A DNA stretch of 64,000 nucleotides from positions 24,998,184 to 25,062,183 of the forward strand of contig CAIIXF020000012.1 of the NCBI GenBank assembly GCA_903813345.2, written 5' to 3'. The position numbers and the translations under genes were made by a program. This DNA is from Owenia fusiformis (Eukaryota > Annelida > Polychaeta > Sabellida > Oweniidae). Below the pieces are notes generated by a model. It was not told where the DNA came from. It saw nothing but the letters and a program-made list of their open reading frames with translations, and did not search any database. Positions within the stretch are counted from its first letter, which is position 1; each line of letters opens with the position of its first letter. Positions 49,197 to 62,049 of this stretch are shown in pieces.

Positions 49197-52100
49197 ATGA
49201 GCCAAAAAATCGAAAATCCTTCAACTTGTAATTCGTCTGGAGGCCAAACTATGGAGACTGCACCGACACAGGATGTTGCAGATGGATTCCTGTCGGACGA
49301 TGAGTCCCAGGAAGAAGTCTGGGGTAGATTTTTTCCGCTTGGGACGAGCTTCTATGCATTGGGTAAGCACACGTGAAAAAAATTGCCGGGAAAAGTTTGT
49401 ATTTTTCAATCATTAGGCTATATTTATCATGATTTATATTTATTTTCGCCTCACTTTCATCATCAGTTCAGCTGACATCTACAATGGTGCACCAGTAACG
49501 TGACAGCCTGTAACATGTTAATATATATCAAATATAGTTTGCAGCCCTGTCCCTCATGCATTAGACGTGATTGTCACGCATTTGCTGGAAAAATAGAAAT
49601 CGCACATCAATTTAGCGTGTATGATCAAATGTCACGCAAATCATACATTATGTTGATAGTCCGAACGGTGAAAAAAAGCGAACGCATTCTGTTCGGTCTT
49701 TGCACGCGATTGCTGTTCATGTCAAGCATTTGGTCCGAAATGTGTATATATCACGCATTCGTATCGAAAATATTCACACCTACCCACCCACCTTGACGGA
49801 CTTGGTAACCAAGATTGGAAAAAGATTTAGGTGTGCTATATTGATCAGTGTTCAGTAAGGTGTCCAAAATATGAAGGAGGGTATTCAACATTTGTAAGTC
49901 ACACATATTTGATGGTCCCAAGTGGACAGCCCTGAGTTTGGACCATGGGCTTTCAACCTCTCCTTCATAGACACTGTAAATGTTGTCGACTGGACACTAA
50001 TGCAGTTTATCACTTGATGCATGGGCTTTCAAGAGAGCCCATGGTTGATGCTATCGCTTATGCAATGAAAGCCCATGTTTGGACTCACTAGATCTACTTT
50101 TCCAGGAAGTAACTGTTATCTGTTGCTTATGTGTTTATCCTTTTTATGAATACCACTCTACTTACCATATTCTATGGCAAGTATTGGTTAGAGTCTTGAG
50201 TAACACTTTACAATCATTACTATGAGAAACCCTTTGCCTTTATTCAAGCAGGTCAAGTGTAACACGACAGGCCCGTAGCCAGGATTTGCCAAGGGGGGGT
50301 TCAGTTTTCAAAAATTTCCAGGGAGGGGAGGGGGGTTCACATTTGACAATTTTGGCCCAAATATGCCTAAAATCACTTGAGAAGTGCTCAAAATAGTGAA
50401 AAACTGCATGATTTTGAAAGAATTTTTGGCCAGGGGGGGGAACCCGAACCCTGCGAACCCTACGACCCTGCACGACTCGTGGGATTGTCCTGCAAATTTG
50501 CTCAAAGTTAGGCTTATTCATTGGCAACCAAATCCCTTCAAATATCCTGCGAAATTGTTCTGCATAATTCCTTGCCATATTACCCATTCCTAGCATGATT
50601 AGTCACTTGGGGCAAACTGAGTGAGGTCATAAGTATCATTAGGGTCATTAGCAGCAGGCAATTTTCACTGGTTGTTTTCACAAAATTGCCTGTTGTTTTT
50701 TAGGGATTTTTCAAATTTTTCATGATAAATTTATGATTTCCATTAATTTTGCCTGTTGTTTTCATTTAAAGCCTGTTGTGGGAAATTCTATTGAAACCCC
50801 TGGAGATTCCATCTTTGATTCTTTTTTTAGCGCATTCTCATTAAATCTAGGTCTAGGTTAAGTTTAGGTCTCAGAGTAGTTATCAGTAATTTACAACAAA
50901 CAGGAAATGAAAAAACCATGTGGATTTTAGAATTTTTTGAACTAAGAGAAGATAAGTTAGCACTTCCGAAAGATCAACACTCTTCAAGAGAGAAAACTTT
51001 ATCTTCAATCTTTCAGTTTACAATATATCTCTGAACTCATGAGCCAATCAGAGCTCAGTGTTAAAAAATACAGCGACTTTCTGTCTTGTCATTCCCTCTG
51101 ACGTCATTACATAGTTAATGAGTATGCATATAGCAAGACTCCCATCAAGTCCGCTTATTGGTTGAGAAATGTCAGTGTGGTTGGTTTGAAATAAAATCCC
51201 CTGAATTGTTATATTACAGATTTTACAAAGGATCAGTATACATTTGGAAGAGGGGACACGTGCGACTATCCATTTAATACAGCAGCAATGAAACAGCATA
51301 AATGTTTCCAAGCCTACAGCAAAGTTCACTTCACTATATTTAGGGTAAGCCAAAGTTAGAAATGTTGGTCATGTCAGTCATGAATTGATAGACATTATAC
51401 AGAAATATTAGGGGTTCATCAAGAAATATAGTTCTGCAAATGCCCCAGGCCTGTAGCCAGCTTTTGACAAGGGGGTCGGATTTTGAATAAATCCAGGAGG
51501 GTCAAATTTGACAATCTTGGTCCAAAATCACCATTAAATTGCTCAAAATGGTAAAAACTGCATATAGAATATTAGGCTAGGAGGGTGGTTCACCTGCCTA
51601 CTGACCTGAGCCCTATATTTTGAATAAGTATACCTTTGTGCACTGCCTTAACCAAATTTTGTCCAGTAGTATGTTACTGAGTAAAAGTATGTCCCGTGGT
51701 AAAGAGGGTGGAGTATGTGGCATACATGTAGGTTAATAGGGATCTAAGTGTGATAACCATCTGAATGCAGTCATTTAATGGACTGGATGTATTGTAAAAT
51801 TCATAGGCTAAGGGCGATAGAAATCATTTTTAAATAAAGATGCCATGGTAATCGATCTGTGTTTATCTATAAAGATAATACTGAATTCTGTTGGTGCTGC
51901 CATCTTTATATCGGCCCAGAACCTATGATAAAATTTTCTAATCTACCTGATTCCATGTTAGATAATTATCGATCTTCACACTATACATGTATTGCAGGAA
52001 AACACGTCTACAGGAATGCATGTCTTTCTAGAAGACAGATCAAGTAATGGAACTTTTATTAATGGGGAAAAAGTTGGTAAGCACATTAACAAAATTGTGA

Positions 52101-55100
52101 TTGTTTGGTTAGAAGTACGAAATATGTTAATAAGTGTACCTGATGAAGATGTATGTTATTTTTTTTATTTACCATCTTAAAGATGAGTAAATATACATAA
52201 ATATGTTACAAAAATAAATAAATAAAAAGTAAGAGTTAGGAATGAAACCTTTTAATTTTCTAATTTTCCTTCGATTAAAGTTCAAGATGACGTTTCATCA
52301 TTTATTTCATTTTTATTATGGTCTCAAATTTTATTGTGAAAAGTGGTTGGTGTTTGGCATTCAGCATCTATAACAAATGGCAGGTGGTGACATTTTGTAT
52401 GTTAATGCCTGGTCTTATTTTTGACATGATTTTTTTAAATATTTCTTTATAGGCAAGAACAACAGACAAGCTTTAAACAACAACGACGAGGTAGCACTAT
52501 CTATAAAGAAGAACAAAGGTACTTTTCTTTTCATAACATTGATGCATCTTGTTTGTCTTTCTCTCAGACAATTATATTCATTCAATATCACATGTTATTG
52601 AAATAATAATTACAGGCCACAGACTCAAATCCAGTGAACTGGTCTGTCAAATATATCGTCAGTTGGCCTATCACTAACATCTGCTTAGAAGTTATCTTGT
52701 CCAAAACACATGTTCCTGAAGAAAGCATGCTCAAAGCAGTGGTATCGGCCTTGAAATATACACTGTATGCAAAGCATATTTATTGAAAGAGAGCCGACAA
52801 CAGGTTCAATCAAATCTGGAAAAATATTCCATACTGTCAAGAGTTCATTTTCTTCATTGTATTTTCAGCTTTTGTGTTCATGGATGTTACGCAAGGGGAA
52901 GATATGAGTCTCCCGCCAGAGATTAGGGAAAAATATACAATGTCAAAAACACTTGGAAGGTAAGACCTTGTATAAGATTTCTCATTTTTATGGTAGTTTT
53001 TATTTTCACCACCACAAGTGGTGATACATTGTTATCGTCTCCAGCTTCTTCGTGGCAGTGGTCAGTGTTTGGTGGCTGGTGTTCGGAGGTTGGTGTTTGT
53101 TATTCGGTGTCTAAAAATTGCAGTTGGTGAGATTTTGCATGTTAATGCCTTGTTTTGTAAGATCTTTACTTCATATACATATACCATACCCTTATTCAAA
53201 TGTTGAATGGAAGCAAAAGTTGCCTAATAAATGGTATATTCATAAAATGAACCTCTTAAGTTATTTCCTGTACTGGTAATCATAGAAATTAATAGAAATT
53301 CCATTTGAAAATTTTCTTCATTTATGGGGTCTCTGCAACATTCTCATGTGGAGTGGCTCAATGAAAATTGAGTTGATTTAGAACAACAACAACTTAAGTG
53401 AAATATTTGTTGTTATCTTATAAGTTCCTTGTTAGCCTATATTAAAGTTCTGTGTAATTTCTGTATTTTATTAGGGGAGCTTGTGGGGAGTATATTAAGG
53501 TTCTGTGTAATTTCTGTATTTTATTAGGGGAGCTTGTGGAGAGGTGAAACTAGCCTTTGAGAAAGGATCTTGTAAAAAGTTTGCAGTAAAAATTATATCC
53601 AAGAAAAAGTTTACAATAGGTGGAAACCATCACGTGGTAAGTTTTTATTAGGGTTATTTCAACCTCATTTGGTTATAGACTCAAACCTGTTTAAGTGGAA
53701 CACCTTCGGTACCTCTAAAAATAGTTCCACTTAGGAGGTGTTCCACACACATGTTTAAAGGAAAGAGGTTCATGTAATATTGGGTCAATTGGTCTTTAGA
53801 CTCTAAAAAGTCCAAAGACCAAAGTCCAAAAGTCTAAACAGAGTTCCACTAACAGAGATGTCCCACTTCTAGAGGTATTCTACTTTACAGTTTTTACTGT
53901 ATATGATAAGTATAATTTGATTTACAATTGATCAGTATGACTTAAACAATGATTATGATTTTCATCTTTGTCAATAAATTCTGATATGGGGTATGTTTTT
54001 ATGTCACCACCAGAAGGGGTGAAATATTGTTGTAGTCTCCAACTTTTTTGTTGATGATGTACGATGGTTTGCAGTTTGCATTTGGTACTCAGCATCTATA
54101 AAAAATGGCAGGTGGTGACATTTTGTATGTTAATGCCTTGTTTTACCTTTTGGATTGGTCTTTGAAGGGCAATTTGTAAACAGTAGAAAACTTAAAGGGG
54201 CAACAAGGCCTGTAGAGAGAAAATTAGAATTATTTTACTTTTTCTGAGCTATCAGGGCATGGCTTAACATCTTCTTTGACAAACCTATTTTCTTAAAATG
54301 TATGGATAAACTATCAATTTCAGCATGAAGAAGTGTAAATTCAGTTCAAAGTTTCTGTGGATTTTAAGATTCACCATATGCATGTTTCGAGGAATATCAG
54401 CTGAATATAATGTTCATCCAGGGGGTTTCTTTGGAAATAATAAATTAAAATATATGTTAGTCTCAAAGAATAACCAAACTTAAATATATTTTGACACTTG
54501 TCCATGATCGTTGAATGGCCCCTCTGCACTCATTGTTGCACCTTTAAGATTATTTAAGTAAATTATTAAGAAAATATTTATTTTCAGAATTTAGCCAACC
54601 AAGTCATGACTGAGGTGAAAATATTAAAATCACTTAAACATGTAAGTGTATACTTGAACCAATGTATGCTTAAGCACATTTGCTCTATCGTGGGCATTCA
54701 GCAGCTGTAGCTTCACAAAATTGATATTGAAAATCTACATTGTGCTGCTTATCCCAATATTTTATGCTGCATATTTCTTTTGATGGGAAGCCGCTGTATG
54801 GTTGCCATAGATCAAATGTGACTGAGGCATTAATATTTTTTAGAATTTATCCTACCTATGATTACAATGTACTTTACAATATTATTAATTTATTTAAAAA
54901 TATTTTTTTGATCTTTAATTAAACCAATTACCAGTGACTCCCTATTCTAGTACTATGTGTATATATATTTTTTATTTTAAACTATTGTTTTTTATTTGTT
55001 TTATGTAAAATAAGAAAGTGAGACTTCATTATTTTCTAAAAATTGAGACAGCTACCATCTTTTACTAATTGTACGTTTCCATGTATGTTCCAGGCTTGCA

Positions 55101-58100
55101 TAATTGCCATAGAAGATGTTATAGACACCCAAGATACGCTGTTTATTGTACTTGAACTGTAAGTAAATTGTACTTAAACAATAAGTTTATTGTACCACAA
55201 CTGTAACTTAATTGTACTTGAACTGTAAGTTAATTGTACTTGAACAATAAGTTTATTGTACCAGAACTGTAAGTTAATTGTACTTGAACTGTAAGTTAAT
55301 TGTACCAGAACTGTAACTTAATTGTACTAGAATTGTAAGTTGATTGTACGAGAACTTCAGCTTAATGATGCACACTGGTTGCTTTCTCATGAAATTAGGA
55401 GTTTCCAGTCTTCATGAAATCATGAGAGGAAATTCTCTTGAAATAATCATCATGAAAATAAGATCATCGGAGAAAATTTGAACCAAGTTATAAGAGTTGA
55501 TCCTCATGAAATCGCGAGAGGCAATCTTCATTGAAGTTGTCTGATACTATCACATTGAGCATTGTTGTACATATGTTATAACATATTATTTTAATCTAAT
55601 GAAATTCATCATTTTTATTGTACATATTATATGTTTTTTGCAGAGTTGAAGGTGGTGAGTTGTTTGACAGAGTCACGAGTCTTGGCCAAATAAAAGAGCC
55701 CACAGCCAAACTGCTCTTCTATCAAATGGTGCTAGCAATAAAGGTATATCACTGTTCTACTATTTCTACCTCAGATTTTTATGAATAAGAAGTAAATTAT
55801 GTAATGTCACTGTTTTACCAATTTTTTTCAATGATTTTGAGAAGTATGACTTGTGAATAGATTAACGCCAGTAGAGAAACTTCACTTCTGCCTTTAATAT
55901 GATTGGTCTACAAAATCCACAGAATTAGCTTATTCTTGTGTCAATGATATTTTGAGGAGACCTCTGAGATGAGGAATCATATATCTGAGATGAACTCTTC
56001 CCTTGGATGATAGATTCAAAGATTTATTACATGTTTATTGCGAACTTTTGTTTTGCAGTATCTTCATGACCAAGACATAACACATAGGGACTTAAAGCCA
56101 GAGAATATTCTTCTGGCATGTGACGGTGATGAGACCTTAGTAAAGGTAAAATATATAGAGTTGAAAATACTAATATAATAATCATGAGTGGATGTGATAT
56201 GAGATATACCCATTTTTAGTTTTTAAATAAGTAGTAGTTATACTTCACTGGGAGCCAGAACTGTAGATTTAGTTGTAGTGATACAGATAACCACTGGTGG
56301 TGCTAGTGGAGATCCCATTAACATTAAACTGCCACAGACAACTTATGCTTAATAGCCATGAATGCAACTGGTATTAGGTTACACTGGTCAGTTCACTTAT
56401 GCACTTTAAATGGCCAACATACATTTCCCAACAATTTCTTGCATGATCTCGAGTAGTAATATAATGTGATATATTGTTACTGTATGATTTAATTATTTAT
56501 TCATTATTTATCTTATAACATGCACTTTTCTTGACTTCAAATTAATCAGTATGCATTTAATATTAATAATGGTGTTATCTTAGGTTGTTTTTGAGAGAAA
56601 TGATATACGTATGTAAATGTATGCTGTTTCAGTGCAAAATCATTTAGTCCTGACTATGTCTTTTATGAATGAGAAAAGTCTTTACATACATATTACAGGT
56701 TCTTGGAGAAAGTATGTTTTTAAGAAGTTTATCACTTACATCTCAGGTTGACACGCCAAATAATATTTCATCAGAGTTATTATTCCATTACATAATTTTG
56801 ACTTTCACTTAATTTTGATTTATATTCTCCTTTATTTCAGCAAATTTGTTTCCCCAGGTCTAAAAATGTTTGCAATCATTTTTTCAGTATATCAGCAAGA
56901 TTTGTTACATTCAGTTTGTGTTAGGGAAATGAATTTTTGGTTTCAAGTATGGATTATGTGAGAGTGATAGTCCAGTGATAGTATGATTTGAAACACATTT
57001 TTCTCAAAATCTGATTCTGGCACCGCTTGGAAATCTTTTGACCTGCATAGGAGACACTTTGAACAACACTAATGAAGATGTTTGAGAGTAGTGCCAGAAT
57101 CAGATTTTTCATTATAATAGATTAATGTTAATGGTCATTAAGAGAGTTTCAAATCTTCAAAGAGAGTGGCTGAGAGTAAGACCACAGAAATCCCTAGAGA
57201 TCATCAATGATACATCTCTATCTCTACTAAAGTGATGTTTAGATATTACCCTTGCAACATATTTAATTTCAATCTGAATTTATCAATCTGGTGGTATATG
57301 ATAGACTGTTAAAGAATGTCTAAAAACATTACAAGATAGGCCATTTTGAAGCAGAAGGTATCACTAAGCAACAACTCAGAATGAGGCTCTCTGCTGTATC
57401 AGCCTTGGCTATCAGGTTTCACAAGGCTGCTTAACTAAGTCTTGTGAAGTTTACTATACTGGCTCCCAGTGACTTGTATTTTGAGATTCATTACCTAACA
57501 TATTGGATCTAAATGAATCAAAATAGAATAAATAAACTCTTTAAGTTTACTCATATGTTTTGGATTCAGATATGGTATTGCATCCTTAATAAATGGAGAT
57601 GCTCATAAAAGGATGATGGGTGGTACCTTTTAGAAGACTAAATTTAACTATACTATCATAATCATTGATGCAAGTATGGTACATGTGTTATTCTATAAGT
57701 TGTATCTCTTAATTTAGGTTACCGATTTTGGTCTCTCTAAGTTTGTTGACGCAAATACCATGATGAAGACATTCTGCGGGACACCTAATTATCTGGCCCC
57801 TGAGATATTAAAGACTGCTGGGATGGGCAAGTACAACAACAAAGTGGACTGCTGGGCACTTGGAGTCATTTTGTTTATCATGTAAGAACTATATAAAAAC
57901 AAGTACAGGGTGGTCAAAAAATGGGACACTTGTATTTTGAAAATAGATATTGATTTTCTTGATGAAACCATGTCATATTATCTGTAGGGTGGAACACCTC
58001 TATTAGTTGAACACTTTTCAGAATCCCAAGACCAACTAACTAAATGTCAAATTAACCTCTATAAGTGGGACACCTCCCATGTGGAACATTTTTTAGAGGT

Positions 58101-61100
58101 ACAGGTGTTCCACTTAGACAGGTTTTACGTTAAATGAAGTGTCCTGCATAAACTGTATAGTTAAGAATGTACAGTTGTTCACCAATCCAGAAGTGGACTA
58201 TTTGAGCCTATGGAATCACCTATTCCTCCATATTGCATTCCATCTGTGAACTATTTTCAGACAAATTAAATTGCCATTCATCTTATCCAGTGTGGTCATA
58301 TCCATTTTATGGGGTCGAAATTAGTAATTTACACATAATTGGTCCATGCTCTTACTGTTGAATCATTTTGGAGGAATCTGATCTTTTAACTAAATGGACC
58401 AATTAAATGGTGCCATTGTAATGACATTTGGCTTTGGTAGTGACAGCTTTTGGCATTTTGGCATCCTTTAACACTTTTTTACCCATTTGCAACAGCTTAC
58501 CAGATGACATTTTGCAACATGAATGCTTTCATATGTCACCACAAGGGGTACTGACATATTGTTATAGTATCCAGCTTTTTGTGGATGGTATTTGGTAGTT
58601 GGCATTCAGCGGTTGGCAAGTTAGGCGTTAGTCCATTGTCTGTAACAAATGGATGGCTGTACCATTTGACATGTTAATGCCTTGTTTGACATTGAGTTGA
58701 CTCTTTATGTCAACCTCTTCAGACAGTATATAAAAATACACTATGCAATGCAGGGAATCATTGATGGACCATTATATTCTCTTAATGTATCATGATTTTC
58801 TCCTTTTCAGGCTGGCTGGGTATCCCCCATTCACTGAGGAACGCAAGGATATGGATCTCCCTAAGCAGATAATGGGAGGACATTATGACTTCCCAAAAGT
58901 TCATTGGAAGGGCATCTCAAACACAGGTACAGTATATGATATTTACATACAGTTTTACTATAGGACTTCTAAAACCTCTGTAAGTGGTGTAACCTTTGTT
59001 TTTTTATTGGGAGTTGTTTCACCTAAAGAGGTTCATTTAAAATTAAGTCAGTTGATCATTGAACTGTGAAAGGTGTTGTTTCACTTTACAGATTTTATGT
59101 ATTGAATAGGAGGCACTTCTGTAGTTAAATGTAATATCTTTGAGGATCATATAGACCTATTTGGCATCACCCTTGACTTAATCATCTGCTTAATGACACA
59201 TTTTATTTTTATTTTCTCTCTAAAAATACTACCTGTATTAGTTAATGAAAACACAGAATCAAATTCTGCACTAAAAGTTGATTTGAAAAAGAAGCCAGTC
59301 CACCCTTGTTGGGATCAACCCACGAGCCTTCGCTTTCTGTACTATAGTGCACTACCACTGAGCTATGGAGCCTACCGACTCTTCCACTATAAAAGTACTA
59401 CATGTAAATATACCATACATCATCATATCATCATATGTACATTGCAGCCATTGATCTGATTAAGCAGCTGATGAAGGTCAAGCCTGCAGACAGGATCTCA
59501 ATGGAGAAGGCTTTGGAACACCCATGGCTGAAGGTATGATTGTACACCCCCTCCCAAATTATATTTAATGACGGAAGGTATGTTCACCCCCTAAATTTAT
59601 GTTAAAGCATCCAAGGCTGAAGGTATGTACAGTGTACACACCCCAAATTATATTTAATGACGGAAGGTTCATCCCCTAAAGTTATGTTAAAGTACCCATG
59701 GCTGAAGGTATGTACATCCCCCAAAATTATGTTAAACATCCATGGTTGAAGGTAGGTGTACATACATCCTCCCAAAATTATTCAGAACATTCATGGCTGA
59801 AGGTATGTTTATCCCCCATAATTATTCAGAACATCCATGGCTGAAGGTATTTATGTCCTGCAAAAATATGTTAGAACTCCCACAATATGAATTCAATACT
59901 TCCCATATTATGTCAGAACACCCACAGTTGATGGTATGTACACCCTCCAAAATTACCTATCATTGAAGGTATTTTACACCGTCCAAAAAATTGTTTTGTA
60001 AATTAACATATGAGAATACAATCAGAAATCATATATCAGAAATGAATGCATGAAATATCAATAAATACAAACATTTGTGTCTTGAAATAGTTTGAGGTCT
60101 AGTTATTGGTTGGATATTGTGTGACAATAAATCTAGAGCATGATGATAAATATGACCCTGTTGAATATACCCATGTACCCTTTGTTTCAGGACAATGAAA
60201 TGAAGAACAAAGCTGATGCTATTATAAAGGCAGCTAATGCACAGGTATGTTCACTCAATTTTCATCTTGAAATATGGCAAGGATTACAGCTTAATTCAGA
60301 CTTTAAAGTGGGTATTTTCTAGTCATGTAAACAGGTGTCTTTTAGCCCAATGAATTATCTCCAAAAGCACATTTAAAGAGGATAGGGTCAAGTGAACCCT
60401 GAAAGGCAATCACAATAAACATGCTTTTGCTGAAATGATTTTCATCCTTTGGACCCCCATGTTAAGATTCAAGGTTGAATTTCAAAGCTTGCTGCTGCCA
60501 ATTCAAGATATCTGCCAGGAAAAATATTATTCAAGAGAACTTCAGTCATCAAATTTGGTCTTAATTTTTATAACGATTTTAGTCGTTCTGTATTTACTTT
60601 ATACCATGTTAATCATAGAAATCCAAAGACTGTAGACGCACTCAGTGAGAGTGCCATTGATATAAATAGTGTAGAGTCTCAATAAATAAATAAAAATAAA
60701 ATATATTTAAATTTCATTAATTGTTTCAGAGAGGAGAGATGCCACCACCAGCCGTTAATGCAGTAAGTGTAAGTTTGCTTCAGCTTCTCGGCATGCTTAT
60801 TGTACAAGGGTTAACTCCGTTAGCATGAACTTGAAGATATGTTAATCAGTAACGTTTGATTAATCCAGTCTACATGTTAATCAGTAACATTTCCTTTGTC
60901 CAGTTAACATGTTAATCAGTAACACTTCCTTAGTCCAGTTTACATGTTAATCAGTAACACTTGCTTAGTCCAGTCTACATGTTAATCAGTTATACTTGCT
61001 AAGTCCAGTCTACATGTTAATCATTAATATTTTGCTCAGTCTACATGTTTAAGTCATTAACCCTTATTAAGTCCAGTCTACATGTTAATCAGTAATATTT

Positions 61101-62049
61101 TGCTCAGTCTGCATGTTAGTCATTAACCCTTGCTTAATCCAGTCTCTTCGTACATGTTAATCAGTAACACTTGCTTAATCCCGTCTACATGTTAATCAGA
61201 TGCTTTCTTAGTCCAATCGAATTGTAATACTCATCTATGTGTTGCTAGATCGGGCTAATAATAAAGATTATTAGCTGCATCCCTTCATGGACATAGGCTA
61301 TAGATTTAAATAATGATCCATTGAAGTAATGGGATTTGCACCCATTTGGGATTTAACTGAGAAACTATGGCGTATTTTCACGAGGCTTCTTTAATGAGAA
61401 ACTCATGTTATTCAAGAGGCACAATGAGAAACTATGAAGACTTAAATGAAAAATTATGTCCTCTTTTCACTAGGTTTAATTAGAGGTTATGTCACTATGA
61501 CGTGAAATATGCCTGAGTTCTCCCAATATAGGCCGACCTTGGGAGGCTCTATATTTGGGCAAGAACGAAGGCATATTTCACGTCATAGTGACATAACTGA
61601 TGTATTACATGCCTTTGTTCCCATGGTTACTTTGTATCAATGACGTGACGTCATGATATTATCATGGTTATTAAAGAAATCTAATATCAAAACGAGGTAA
61701 GCGGGCTATATCGGGGTAATCGGGCAATATCGGTGGATATAGCTCGCTAACTTTCCCATTGACTTCCATACAAATGCTTCGCTAGGTATGTAATACTGAG
61801 AAATATGTCATATTCATTGGGCATTTAATAAAAAAAACATTCTATATTTACAGATGGCCTTTAATGATAAAATGTGCCATATTTCACAGGGCCTTTAACG
61901 AGTAACCATTTTTATTTTCATAGGCCCTTTAATAAGAAACTGCATTCTGGTTTCAGCCTAGGAAGAGAAGCGCCTCCGCTAGTAATGGTTCAGAAGAAAA
62001 TGATACCAAGAGAAAGTCCCTAAAAACGCCACCTATAGAAGACTCATAA
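49197..62049 (+). CDS. CHEK2: Checkpoint kinase 2 orthologue, complete, 16 exons
   Basis: Ser/Thr kinase of the DNA-damage checkpoint, activated by ATM and acting in the nucleus. Exons: 49197-49362, 51220-51344, 51998-52076, 52453-52518, 52869-52959, 53528-53636, 54588-54641, 55094-55158, 55644-55743, 56059-56145, 57718-57881, 58811-58926, 59448-59533, 60191-60244, 60730-60768, 61957-62049. All phases agree and give 497 residues (human 543). Residues 1-40 hold three SQ/TQ sites, T24-Q25 being a possible equivalent of human T68. FHA domain about 55-150: FGRG (R66), SSNGTFIN. Kinase about 170-440: GRGACGEV loop, K197, HRDLKPEN (D296), DFG (D317), activation-loop T332 and T336 matching human T383 and T387. 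The tail has PRKRS and TKRKS basic clusters, a likely nuclear signal. Confidence 0.95.
52330..52440 (+). repeat. Dispersed repeat ending GGCAGGTGGTGACATTTTG
   Basis: One member of a family with ACAAATGGCAGGTGGTGACA, then TTTTG(T/C)ATGTTAATGCC. Other members: about 1388-1450, 53005-53160, 54003-54145, 58535-58690 and, inverted, 62808-62905. Longer copies start CACCACnnnAGTGGTGA and contain TCTCCAGCTTnTT. It is concentrated in the CHEK2 introns and may be a SINE or MITE; no poly(A) or tRNA head was identified. Confidence 0.7.
53438..53543 (+). repeat. Tandem duplication of a 3' splice site in CHEK2
   Basis: Two copies of 53 bp (53438-53490 and 53491-53543) each contain a T-rich tract, TTTTATTAG and GGGAGCTTGTGG. 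The second is the true start of the exon 53528-53636 (glycine loop). The first copy is a decoy acceptor at 53474; joining there shifts the frame and meets TGA soon after entering the real exon. Confidence 0.88.
53681..53899. mobile_element. Pogo/Tigger-like MITE in CHEK2
   Basis: AAACCTGTTTAAGTGGAACACC at the left (53683-53704) and GGTATTCTACTTTACAGTTTTTACTG at the right (53874-53899) are imperfect inverted termini. Related pieces lie at 57983-58133 in another CHEK2 intron, at about 6112-6195 and at about 58970-59097. Confidence 0.6.
55142..55357 (+). repeat. 22-bp minisatellite whose first unit is the CHEK2 exon end plus 5' splice site
   Basis: Ten units of TTAATTGTACTTGAACTGTA plus AG run without a break. 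Unit 1 is TTTATTGTACTTGAACT of the exon ending at 55158 plus GTAAG of the donor. Several later units (starting near 55208, 55252 and 55274) repeat AACTGTAAGT, giving full decoy donors. The 22-bp period is exact across the array. Confidence 0.92.
59305..59374 (-). repeat. tRNA-like sequence, probably SINE head
   Basis: On the minus strand, TAGCTCAGTGGTAG resembles the tRNA A box and GGGTTGATCCC the B box, about 45 bp apart. The acceptor stem does not close and the T stem is imperfect, so this is not a functional tRNA gene. It lies in the CHEK2 intron 58927-59447. Confidence 0.55.
59515..59995 (+). repeat. About 45-bp minisatellite seeded by a CHEK2 exon end and 5' splice site
   Basis: The exon ending at 59533 finishes CACCCATGGCTGAAG, followed by the donor GTATGA. 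The intron then carries around ten degraded copies of CATCCATGGCTGAAGGTATG followed by a C-run, AAAATTATGTTA and a new unit. Good decoy donors are near 59621, 59708, 59803 and 59848. Confidence 0.9.
60838..61215 (+). repeat. About 36-bp minisatellite downstream of a CHEK2 5' splice site
   Basis: Ten or so units of CATGTTAATCAGTAACACTT followed by GCTTAGTCCAGTCTA. The exon-intron border at 60754-60780 (GTTAATGCAGTAAGTGTAAG, then TTTGCTTCAG) is similar, suggesting that this array also arose from the junction, though less clearly than the other two. Confidence 0.82.
61485..61605. mobile_element. Palindromic element in the last CHEK2 intron
   Basis: GTCACTATGACGTGAAATATGCC is mirrored by GGCATATTTCACGTCATAGTGAC (61490-61512 and 61571-61593). 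The centre carries CCAATATAGG/CTATATTTGG pairs. Confidence 0.7.

Noticed and set aside
59305-59374. Functional tRNA gene on the minus strand
   Set aside because: A and B boxes are recognisable but the acceptor stem does not pair and the T stem has mismatches; better read as a SINE head or pseudo-tRNA.
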